Of a DNA stretch of 64,000 nt, positions 55,862 through 64,000 are shown piece after piece. The notes below the pieces were generated by a model, which was not told the origin of the DNA, did not search any database, and saw only the letters and a list, made by a program, of their open reading frames with translations. The DNA comes from Stomoxys calcitrans. Taxonomy: Eukaryota; Arthropoda; Insecta; Diptera; Muscidae. Where the stretch lies: the NCBI RefSeq assembly GCF_963082655.1, contig NC_081552.1, positions 183,194,571 to 183,258,570 of the forward strand, written 5' to 3'. Position numbers and translations under genes: made by a program. Every line of letters begins with the position of its first letter. The stretch's first letter is position 1.

Positions 55862-56495
55862 GTTATACTCACCACCATAGGATGGGGGTATACTAATCTA
55901 ATCAATCGTGTATAACACCTCAAAATATTGATCTGCGACCCCATAAAGTATATATATATTCCAGGTCGTCTCAACATTTTGGGTCGATCTAGACATCTCT
56001 GTCCGTCTGTCGAAATCACGATAGCGATCGAACGCGTAAAGCTAGCCGCTTAAAGTTTTCGTCCGATTTAGCAAAAATTTAGCAGATGGTGTTCTGTTAT
56101 AACTTTCAACAACTGTTCTAAGTAAAGGACAAATCGGTTCATAACCTGGTATAGCTCCCATATAAATTGATCTGTCAACTGGACTTGTTAAGTCCTTACA
56201 AGCCGCAATATATGTCCGATTTGGCTGAAATTTTGCATGCGGTGTTTTGTTAAGACTTCCAACAACTGTGTCAAATACGATCCAAATCAGTCTATAACCT
56301 GCTAACCAGCTGCTATAACTCCCATGTAAACCGGTCTCTCGATTATCCTTGTTCTGTTCCTAGAAGCTTTAATTTTTGCCGGTTTGGCAGAAGTTTGGTA
56401 TGTAGAAAAAAATAATGCCCTTAAACTTAATTTAATTTGTATTAATTTTTAACAGGGTTACCAAGATTCGGCCCGGCCGAACATAGCACTCTTGT
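55862..56495 (+). mobile_element. R-family element
   Basis: Start TATACTCACCACCATAGGAT and GGGGGTATACTAAT; units 'tcataacctggtatagctcc'; end ACCAAGATTCGGCCCGGCC GAACATAGC and 'ctcttgttcttgtt'. Its 3' part resembles 1-285. Confidence 0.65.
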
Positions 56496-56502
56496 TCTTG
56501 TT

Positions 56503-57443
56503 ATGCCCTTTACCATAGGATGGGGGTATACTAATTTCGTCATTCTGTTTGTAACACCTTGAAATATGCCTCGAAGACCTCATAAGTCGATCTAGCCATG
56601 TTCGTCTATCTGATTGTCGAATGCACGCTAACTTTCGAAGGAGTAAAGCTAGACGCTTGAAATTTTGCACAAATACCTTTTATTAGTGTAGGTCCGTTGG
56701 GATTGTAAATGGGCCAAATCGGTCCATGTTTTGACATATTGTAGCTGCCATATAAACCAATCTTGGGTCTAGACTTCTTGAGGCTTTTGCACCTGGTGTT
56801 TTGGTATCACTTACAAAAACTGTGCTAAGTATAGATTAAATCGGTTTATAACTTGATATTACTGCCATATAAACCGATATGGGGTCTTGACTTTTTAAGC
56901 TATTAGAGGATGCAATCCTTATTCGATTTGGCTGTAATTTTGCACGTGGCGTTTTGGTATCACTTCCAACAACTATGCTAAGTATGATTCAGATCGGTTC
57001 ATAACCTGGTATAGCTGCCATATACACCGATTTGGGATCTTGATTTCCAGAGCCTCTAGAGGGCGCAATTCTCATCTGATTTGGCAGAAATTTTGTACAA
57101 CGGCTCCTCCCATGACCTTCAATGTGCGTGATCGTGGATCGTGGTCTGAATCGATCTATAGCTTGATACAGCTCCCATATAAACCGATCTCCCGATTATG
57201 CTTCTTGAGTCCCTACAAGGCGCAATTCTTATCCGAATGGCCTGAAATATTACCCAATGACTTCTACTTCAGTCTTTAACATTCAATTCATTAATGGTCC
57301 GTATCGGGCTATGACTTGATAAATAGCATAACAATTCTTATCCATTATTCTTTGTTTGCCTAAAAAGAGACACCGCGCAAAGAACTCGACAAATGCGATC
57401 CATGGTGGAGGGTATATAAGATTCGGCCCGGCCGAACTTATAT
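56503..57443 (+). mobile_element. R-family element
   Basis: Start 'ccataggatgggggtatact' with 'tcattctgtttgtaacacct'; units with 'gacttcttgag' and 'tagagggcgcaattctcatc'; end 'ccatggtggagggtatataa' and TTCGGCCCGGCCGAA. It closely parallels 23683-24235 plus 26872-27458. Confidence 0.65.
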
Positions 57444-57474
57444 AACTACTGAACTACTTTATTTTAGTTCATTC

Positions 57475-57781
57475 TGTATTATTTCCTTTTATTTCCTTTT
57501 ATTTTATTTTTTTTTTAATTTATTTTATTTAATTTTATTTTGTTTTCTTTTATTTTATTTTATTTTATTTTATTTTATTTTATTTTATTTTATTTTATTT
57601 TATTTTATTTTATTTTATTTTATTTTATTTTATTTTATTTTATTTTATTTTAATTTATATATTTTTTTTTGTTTTAATTTTTTTATTTTTTTCCTTCATT
57701 TTATTTTATTTTATTTTATTTTATTTTATTTTATTTTATTTTATTTTATTTTATTTTATTTTATTTTATTTTATTTTATTT
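57475..57781 (+). repeat. (ATTTT)n microsatellite
   Basis: About 300 bp of ATTTT pentamers with a short break near 57650-57700. The LTR retrotransposon lies directly against it, so it was probably the insertion target. Confidence 0.9.
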
Positions 57782-58424
57782 TGTAAAGGGTTACATGAGA
57801 CTGTTCAGCTTGTAGATTGATGCGAGGAGTTATTATGTTTTTATTGGAGGCAGAACAGACGTAAATCGTCAAATTCGCCTACCGATTTAATTATAATTCC
57901 AAAGAGTCCCAGACAGACGTCTAGCGTCAAATCGGGACTACTTCAATTTTATTATATTTTAAAGAAAATATTATTTTATTTATAGGTACTGCCTTTCTAA
58001 ATAAGACGCAGAGGCTTAGATTTCTTTTCGGTCTTTATTGCTTGATAGCTAAAACCAGAATGACAAAATTCTTCTTGTGGATCTCTATTTTAAACATTTT
58101 CAGATCATATTTGCATTAACGGGAGTCAAAGAGAAGATTACAATAATGAAAAATGAAACTAGACTTAGTTGTTGTATTCAAAGCCTGGTGATAAAATAAA
58201 CACATATTCCTGTTGTTGCTACAGTTACATGTAAATAAATGAGTGGGTGAAACATTACAAAGAGATATTGACCAAAAGTAGAGACACATTGAGTGACAAA
58301 AGGCATTGAGTGATAACATAAAAACAAAACAGTGATGTTAATTTATATAAGTACGGCAATTATTCTAAAGTCTATATATTGAGTGTACTAATAATTAAAT
58401 AATTGTATAAACGTTCTCGCTACA
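57782..58424 (-). repeat. 3' LTR, 643 bp
   Basis: In element orientation it begins TGTAGCGAGAACG and ends CCCTTTACA (TG...CA). An AATAAA signal lies at 58039-58034 on the minus strand, where R-region polyadenylation could occur. The outer boundary abuts the (ATTTT)n tract. Confidence 0.9.
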
Positions 58425-58438
58425 GCCTCCCCCTCTGC
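58425..58438 (-). promoter_or_regulatory. Polypurine tract
   Basis: On the minus strand CAGAGGGGGAGG immediately precedes the LTR start TGTAGC: the primer site for plus-strand DNA synthesis. Confidence 0.8.
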
Positions 58439-58469
58439 CACAGAAGACGTCTCGACGATGTGGCAGCGT

Positions 58470-61400
58470 TCAATTCTTTGTAGATCTCGGTCGTAGGACT
58501 CTTCCATTGATGATATTTTTATCTGATGTATCTCTATCTTCTGCTGTTTTTGCGTCTGAATAGTTCTGTTGCTTATCTTTTGAGAGATTTCTACTAGTTG
58601 TGCTACTTATATTTTGTGACGTGGTTGCGTTTATAGCTTTGGGACGACCTCTTTTTCTTATCGGGTAAATGGGCGTATCTTCATGTCCCGTATATGCGGT
58701 GAGCTGTGAAGTATGGTACGTACCCATCGGAGTATCTGGACTTTCTACTAGCGATATGGTGTAACATGATGAACCTTTTTTACTTGTAACTATGTATGGT
58801 CCATCTCTTTTGGGTACAAATTTCGAAGTCATGTTTTTCGCAGCGCTACTCAAGATATGTGTGTCTATCAGCACCTTATCGCCAATTTTAAAATCGATGT
58901 TCTGCCTTCTCTTAGAATCCACATAGTTTTTGTTTCTATCTTGACCTTTTTCTACCGATTCATTTGCCTTTTTTAAAACATCTGCCATTTTCAGAAGATG
59001 AGGTGTTATTTGTGGTATGAAATTTTCTGATAGAATTATGGCTTTCAGGTCCAAGTGTGCTTCTAAAGGGCTTCTAAGTTCTCGTCCAAATGTTAGGTAG
59101 GCTGATGAATATCCGGTACTTTCGCATTTCACTGTGTTCATCGCAAATCGTATCATGGGAAGTTTCGTGTCCCAGACGGTGTGATCTTTTCCAACACAAA
59201 TTGCAAGTTGTGTTTTTAAATCTCTATTTTTCCGCTCAACAGGATTGGCTTCAGGGTGATATATTGGTGTAAAGGTTTGTTTAATATTTAGACAATAGGT
59301 TAGCTTCTGCATGATAGCCGATATGAACTGGGACCCATTGTCTGTATGAATGCGTCGGGGCACACCATATCGCAGCACGATATCATGTAACAATATCTTC
59401 GAACAATTTTCTGCTGTAGCATCTTTTAACGGGAATAGCTCGACCCAACGACTGCAAATATCTTCTACTACCAAAATCCATTGGTTTCCCTTTTGCGTTC
59501 GTGGAAGCGGGCCTACTAAATCCATAGCAATCACTTCGAAGCGTTGGTTACTTGAGACGGTTTGCATGAGGCCTGCTGGTTTCAAATTGGTCGATTTATA
59601 GCGTTGACAATCTAGACATGATTTCACATATTTCGTGATATCGGCGCGCATACCGGACCAGTAATAATGCTGTGCAATTCTTTGGATGGTTCGGTCAATT
59701 CCATAGTGACCTGCCAGCTCATTGTCATGAAATCTTTCTAATATTTTTGCCCGCATTGACTTTGGAACCACTAATTGCCCTTGTTCGGAGTCCTGGTCTG
59801 AACAGTACCTGTATAATACTCCTTCTACTAAAAGATATCCTCTATTAGTATACAACAATATGTTGTCATCATCCCTTTCAAAGGAGTCGATAATTTTTTT
59901 AATATCAACATCTTCCAACTGTGCTGATCGAACTTCGGCAGCTCCCTGTCTTGGGAAATCGATAGAAATAGAGAAACACTCGCATTTAATATCTGTGTGA
60001 TTTTCATTTTTGCAAGGGGGACGGGATAAGGTATCGGCAATAACGTTTTGTTTACCAGGGGTATAGCCAAATACTATGTTATAAGACTGCAGCTTTAAGG
60101 CCCATCTTGCCAATCGACCAGTTGGTGATTTCAGTGAAAAAAGCCATCGCAAAGGTTGGTGGTCTGTTAAAACAGAAATGGTCGATCCCTCAATATAGCC
60201 TCGAAATTTCTCTACCGCCCAGACGACTGCCAAAGCCTCTCTCTCTGTTGTAGAATAGTTTCGTTCTGCCGGAAGCAATAGACGACTCGCATATTCTATA
60301 GGGTGCTCGTTTTCCTTCTCCCCCTGCATCAAAACTGCTCCGAGCGCATAATCACTGGCATCGGTTTTTAGATTAAAGGGCTTGCTTTCGTCGATTTGTT
60401 GTAGAATTGGTGGAGATGTCAACATTATTTTAAGTTTGTTGAAAGCTTTTTCCTGTTCATCAGTCCAGTCAAATTTAATGCCCTTTTTGGTTAATAGAGA
60501 TAGTGGCTTCGATATTTCTGCAAACTCAGGAATAAAACGTCTAAACCATGAGCAAGTTTGCAGAAACGAAATTACTTGCTTCAAATTTCTTGGATGTGGT
60601 CTTTGTAAAATCGCACTAGTTTTATCTGGATCGGGTCTCAGACCTTCTATTGTCAAAATATGGCCGAGATATTTGACTTCAGGTCGGCAAAAATGACACT
60701 TATCTCGGTTCATTTGCAGTTTTAGACATTTCAGTTTATCGAATACCATTTGCAAGTCTTTCAAGTGCTCAGGAAAAGATCTTGAACATATAATAAGGTC
60801 ATCTAAATATGCCAATATTATAACCTGCGGAAGGCTATTTCTTAATCTGTCTATTAATCTCTGGAAGGTCGCTGGAGCATTTTTAAGACCAAATGGCATC
60901 CTATTAAATAAGAAAATGCCAAATGGTGTTGTAAAGGCTGTTTTTATTTTATCTCTGTCTGCCATTTTGATTTGCCAGTACCCAGATTTCAAATCAATTG
61001 TAGACATAAAAGATGTGGCTTTCGCGGCGTGCAGCAGGTCATCCATACGAGGTAAAGGGTATTTGTCGGTAATTGTTATTGCGTTCAGTTTTCTATAGTC
61101 TACGCATATACGGACGTCTCCTGTTTTCTTAGGTATGATAACGACTGGAAACGACCAGGGGGATTCCCCTTCATAAATTACTCCTTTCTTAAGCATACCA
61201 TCAATTTCTTTTTTTAGTTTTTCTCTCATTGCTGGAGACAATCTATAAGGAGGACATGATATTGGTGGATGAGCCTCAGTGTTTATATAATGTTCAATGC
61301 CTGGTACTGTTTCCGATTTATCTTCAAAAATGTCTTTTGCACTGGCCAATAGCTTCTCCAATTCTCTCCTTTCAGGGCATTTTAAATGTATGCCTTCCTC

Positions 61401-63407
61401 ATTTCTTAACGAAAAATCAATGGAATTGAGTAATATTGGCTCAGTTTCAGAGCTCTTTTTCCTTTTCATAGGTGGAAATAAACCTGAGTCAACCTGAGGA
61501 AGAAAATCTGATGGTACACTATCCTTAAATATTTTATTAATTCCCCTCGGGGAATAATAACTCGATATTGGGCATACATTGTCTTTAGGCAGAGTTTTAC
61601 AGCTTGAATCTTCAAACCAAGACAAATATTCATTGATAGAGTCATGTTCTCGAATGTTTGCTTGTGTAAGAGGTATGGACCGCGCTAAATCTGGTTGATT
61701 CATTTTAAACTCAAATATTTTGGTTGGTTCGTCCTTAAAGAACCAGCGTCTGTCTGCCAAATCCAAAACAATATTCGCTTGCTCCAAAAAATCTATGCCG
61801 ATGAGTGTACGATTTCCCATAGCTTTTGGCAAACATATAAATCGAATTTTCCTTAGGCGCTTTCCTATTATTATATTTACTATTGTTGAATATACAATTT
61901 CTTCATGAGGAATGCCATCTGCTAGTACTATTTCGGCTGAAACTCGTTGAAATCCTACTTGCTTCTCCTTGAGTTTTTGATAAAGTTTGTATCCTGCAAC
62001 ACTCGTTCGCGCCGCAGTATCCAAGTACGCTTCACCTTCCATGCCATTTATATTTACTCCAACTGTAGGAACATTTCTACCCACGATGGTGGTGTGTAGC
62101 GAATTGAAATCTAGTTTTTCTGGGCTATTGTTAGGATTTTTACTATTGCAATTGGGACAATTGGCTCTAAAGTAGCCTGCTGCACCACATCCATAACAGC
62201 TGATAGTATTCTCCTGCACTTTACTAGTTCCCCTGCGATCTGATTCGATCTTTTTATAGCATGTATCGATGGTATGATTTTTTTTCCTACAGAAAGAACA
62301 ACGCATATTCATTTTCTCTGGGGTCTCTTGTCGAGGCCTTGACATTTTATTTTCATCCAAAAACATTTCGATATCTCTGGCTTTTTGAAGTAAGTCTTGG
62401 AAATTCCTAACGTTGTCTCTCGAAAGTTTCTCTCTTATCGAAAGATTTAATTGAAAAAAAATCATATTTAACATTGTGTTTTCTGTAAGCTTTTCCGACA
62501 ACTGGGCAAACAGACGTCGCTTACGGCAAATAAAAACATCGGTTGACTCGTAAACTTTTTGTTTATCTTGGGTAATTTCTGCGAAAATTCGCCAATCGGG
62601 CTTAGGAGGTGAAAACGCTTTTCGTAGGAGGTCAATAGCCATTTCAAAGTTTTTGGCTTCGTATTGGACTCCTTGCCACCATGTGGATGCATATCCCTCC
62701 AGCAATAAAGGAAAACTAGTTAAAGCCAAAGTGTCTGACACATTCTCTGCTTCTTTGTAGACAAGAATCGTGGCTATAAAATCTTCTACTTTGGTAGTAT
62801 TACGTCCTCCATTAAAACGTGCACTACAATTCACAAAAGTTGTCTTAGATTCGGGCTTGGTGTTCATATTACTCATTATTTGATGAAACTGATCTTGCGT
62901 GAAAGTAAAATTAAAGGAGCTTGACAAATTGCCTTGATTTCTCTCTAAATTATCAGGAAAAGCTTCGGAGTGGGTTGACATACTTGATGTTTGAGCGGAC
63001 AATGTAGGTCGTGAACTACGACTGCTAGGTGTATTTGAATTTTGAGGAATTTGTGGAGGATTTACTACGTCTCTCATCGACTGGTTATTTGTAGAATTCT
63101 GATTTGACATATTTATCGAGTTATTGACAACCGCGAGATCTGAAACTTCCCCAGGGCGATTATTTCCCATATTATTATTCACAGAGGGTACATTGCTTGT
63201 GGTGGTACGTGAACCTGCCGAATTTTCAATTTCGCCTTTTGAACGATTTGGCGTACCTTTTTGACTTACAGATGCGTTACTTAAGGTCGTAGGAATATTT
63301 CTTGGGGTATTTGAATTTTCCTCATTAGATTGATTATTTCCAAGATTTTGACCCGATGACGTACTGTTAGCAGTCGTGGGCGTGTTACGAGGGCTTCGTC
63401 GAATCAT
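58470..63407 (-). CDS. Ty3/Gypsy gag-pol polyprotein, 1,645 aa, uninterrupted
   Basis: A single frame encodes capsid, protease, reverse transcriptase, RNase H and integrase. Residues 1-165 are Asn/Ser/Thr-rich; a capsid-like region runs about 185-350. Two zinc knuckles follow: C370/C373/H378/C383, and C404/C407/Y412/C417, where Tyr replaces the usual His. Protease has D463 in YLDTA instead of the common DTG/DSG. RT has D805 (TIDLKSGYW) and YLDD at 867-870; RNase H has D1016 (KTDAS) and the LTDHQPL block; integrase has H1227, H1234, C1264, C1267 and the catalytic D1296, D1356 and E1391. The C-terminus is basic. Gag and pol are fused without a frameshift, which some Ty3/Gypsy lineages share. 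I chose the ATG at 63407, the first in frame after the leader. All catalytic residues are present, so activity is plausible. The exact lineage is not assigned. Confidence 0.93.
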   Translation of the reverse strand: MIRRSPRNTPTTANSTSSGQNLGNNQSNEENSNTPRNIPTTLSNASVSQKGTPNRSKGEIENSAGSRTTTSNVPSVNNNMGNNRPGEVSDLAVVNNSINMSNQNSTNNQSMRDVVNPPQIPQNSNTPSSRSSRPTLSAQTSSMSTHSEAFPDNLERNQGNLSSSFNFTFTQDQFHQIMSNMNTKPESKTTFVNCSARFNGGRNTTKVEDFIATILVYKEAENVSDTLALTSFPLLLEGYASTWWQGVQYEAKNFEMAIDLLRKAFSPPKPDWRIFAEITQDKQKVYESTDVFICRKRRLFAQLSEKLTENTMLNMIFFQLNLSIREKLSRDNVRNFQDLLQKARDIEMFLDENKMSRPRQETPEKMNMRCSFCRKKNHTIDTCYKKIESDRRGTSKVQENTISCYGCGAAGYFRANCPNCNSKNPNNSPEKLDFNSLHTTIVGRNVPTVGVNINGMEGEAYLDTAARTSVAGYKLYQKLKEKQVGFQRVSAEIVLADGIPHEEIVYSTIVNIIIGKRLRKIRFICLPKAMGNRTLIGIDFLEQANIVLDLADRRWFFKDEPTKIFEFKMNQPDLARSIPLTQANIREHDSINEYLSWFEDSSCKTLPKDNVCPISSYYSPRGINKIFKDSVPSDFLPQVDSGLFPPMKRKKSSETEPILLNSIDFSLRNEEGIHLKCPERRELEKLLASAKDIFEDKSETVPGIEHYINTEAHPPISCPPYRLSPAMREKLKKEIDGMLKKGVIYEGESPWSFPVVIIPKKTGDVRICVDYRKLNAITITDKYPLPRMDDLLHAAKATSFMSTIDLKSGYWQIKMADRDKIKTAFTTPFGIFLFNRMPFGLKNAPATFQRLIDRLRNSLPQVIILAYLDDLIICSRSFPEHLKDLQMVFDKLKCLKLQMNRDKCHFCRPEVKYLGHILTIEGLRPDPDKTSAILQRPHPRNLKQVISFLQTCSWFRRFIPEFAEISKPLSLLTKKGIKFDWTDEQEKAFNKLKIMLTSPPILQQIDESKPFNLKTDASDYALGAVLMQGEKENEHPIEYASRLLLPAERNYSTTEREALAVVWAVEKFRGYIEGSTISVLTDHQPLRWLFSLKSPTGRLARWALKLQSYNIVFGYTPGKQNVIADTLSRPPCKNENHTDIKCECFSISIDFPRQGAAEVRSAQLEDVDIKKIIDSFERDDDNILLYTNRGYLLVEGVLYRYCSDQDSEQGQLVVPKSMRAKILERFHDNELAGHYGIDRTIQRIAQHYYWSGMRADITKYVKSCLDCQRYKSTNLKPAGLMQTVSSNQRFEVIAMDLVGPLPRTQKGNQWILVVEDICSRWVELFPLKDATAENCSKILLHDIVLRYGVPRRIHTDNGSQFISAIMQKLTYCLNIKQTFTPIYHPEANPVERKNRDLKTQLAICVGKDHTVWDTKLPMIRFAMNTVKCESTGYSSAYLTFGRELRSPLEAHLDLKAIILSENFIPQITPHLLKMADVLKKANESVEKGQDRNKNYVDSKRRQNIDFKIGDKVLIDTHILSSAAKNMTSKFVPKRDGPYIVTSKKGSSCYTISLVESPDTPMGTYHTSQLTAYTGHEDTPIYPIRKRGRPKAINATTSQNISSTTSRNLSKDKQQNYSDAKTAEDRDTSDKNIINGRVLRPRSTKN

Positions 63408-63560
63408 ATTTCAAAATATAATATGGCTTTTAAATGCCAAACGAGAAATTAACACACACAACCAATGAACTGAACGCAATGAAAAAAAGTAGCAACAACT
63501 AAATCTTCCTCAAAACAGCAACTACAAACTAAACAAATTTTGAAATTGTGGATTTTTATT

Positions 63561-63572
63561 GTTGGGCGCCAA
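63561..63572 (-). promoter_or_regulatory. tRNA primer-binding site
   Basis: In element orientation TGGCGCCCAAC starts one base inside the 5' LTR end. It matches the first 11 bases expected for the 3' end of tRNA-Lys; only this part matches, as the following bases are A/T-rich. It primes minus-strand synthesis. Confidence 0.7.
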
Positions 63573-64000
63573 TGTAAAGGGTTACATGAGACTGTTCAGC
63601 TTGTAGATTGATGCGAGGAGTTATTATGTTTTTATTGGAGGCAGAACAGACGTAAATCGTCAAATTCGCCTACCGATTTAATTATAATTCCAAAGAGTCC
63701 CAGACAGACGTCTAGCGTCAAATCGGGACTACTTCAATTTTATTATATTTTAAAGAAAATATTATTTTATTTAAAGGTACTGCCTTTCTAAATAAGACGC
63801 AGAGGCTTAGATTTCTTTTCGGTCTTTATTGCTTGATAGCTAAAACCAGAATGACAAAATTCTTCTTGTGGATCTCTATTTTAAACATTTTCAGATCATA
63901 TTTGCATTAACGGGAGTCAAAGAGAAGATTACAATAATGAAAAATGAAACTAGACTTAGTTGTTGTATTCAAAGCCTGGTGATAAAATAAACACATATTC
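63573..64000 (-). repeat. 5' LTR, inner 428 bp
   Basis: Identical to 57782-58209 except at 63774. The remaining ~215 bp, with the promoter start of the LTR, lie beyond the window. Confidence 0.9.

Larger units (their letters stand above)
57782..64000 (-). mobile_element. Ty3/Gypsy LTR retrotransposon (5' LTR cut by window edge)
   Basis: 3' LTR 57782-58424, purine tract, one gag-pol frame (63407-58470), primer-binding site 63561-63571 and the first 428 bases (from its inner end) of the 5' LTR at 63573-64000. The two LTRs differ at one position in the shared 428 bp (57983 T, 63774 A), indicating a recent insertion. No envelope gene is present: only 45 bp separate the pol stop from the 3' LTR. 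Expected full length is about 6.4 kb. It appears structurally complete. Confidence 0.92.

Overview
This 64 kb window is animal nuclear DNA from a higher fly. A calyptrate such as a muscid is the most likely source. The evidence is an insect-type neuropeptide receptor exon, irritans-type mariner termini, LINE, SINE and Ty3/Gypsy families typical of Diptera, and a dense repeat with a unit of about 150 bp resembling repeats I recall from Drosophila and muscid genomes. The species cannot be fixed from the sequence. Only one host coding exon is convincing; almost everything else is mobile DNA in nested layers.

Names used here. 'R' is an interspersed element made of diverged units of about 150 bp. 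One end has a hairpin containing TATACCCACCACC...GGGGGTATA. The other ends in GGTGGTGGGTAT, a GC-rich hairpin (TTCGGCCCGGCCGAA) and TTTTTACTTGTT. I orient it with the second end as 3'. 'R2' is a subfamily with the same end design. 'P' is a repeat with C/G-rich CCCCACCCCCA blocks. 'SINE-1' and 'SINE-2' are tRNA-derived. 'LINE-L' is a LOA/I-like LINE. 'LINE-A' and 'LINE-B' are RNase H-bearing LINEs. 'RTE' is an RTE-like LINE.

Layout. 1-1.4 kb: intron and exon of a class A neuropeptide receptor on the minus strand. 1.74-7.09 kb: a complete, apparently intact Transib transposon (a relative of the RAG1 transposase) with a 5-bp target duplication, RAG-type CACAGTG ends and exceptional 1,431-bp terminal inverted repeats. 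7.1-11.5 kb: P, R, a mariner-type MITE and SINEs. 11.6-15.6 kb: a dead LINE-L with a recent 1.7-kb tandem duplication, lying inside an R element. 16-21 kb: R elements and a SINE. 21-27 kb: a LINE-A relic leading into a 4.56-kb near-perfect palindrome centred on a (TA)n tract. 27-48 kb: a mosaic of RTE, LINE-A, LINE-B, jockey-like, mariner, SINE and R fragments. 48-57.4 kb: R and R2 arrays. 57.5-64 kb: an (ATTTT)n tract followed by a young Ty3/Gypsy LTR retrotransposon with an uninterrupted 1,645-codon gag-pol frame, whose 5' LTR runs off the window.

The two open elements are the Transib and the Ty3/Gypsy element. The LINEs are all broken. R, SINE-1 and the MITEs are non-autonomous and no partner for R is present. 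The most interesting items are the long-armed Transib, the TA-centred palindrome with a 17-nt filler copied from its own arms, and the R family, whose architecture suggests a Helentron/DINE-like element. Its mobility is supported by an insertion splitting an RTE frame. Repeat boundaries are read by eye and may be off by several bases.
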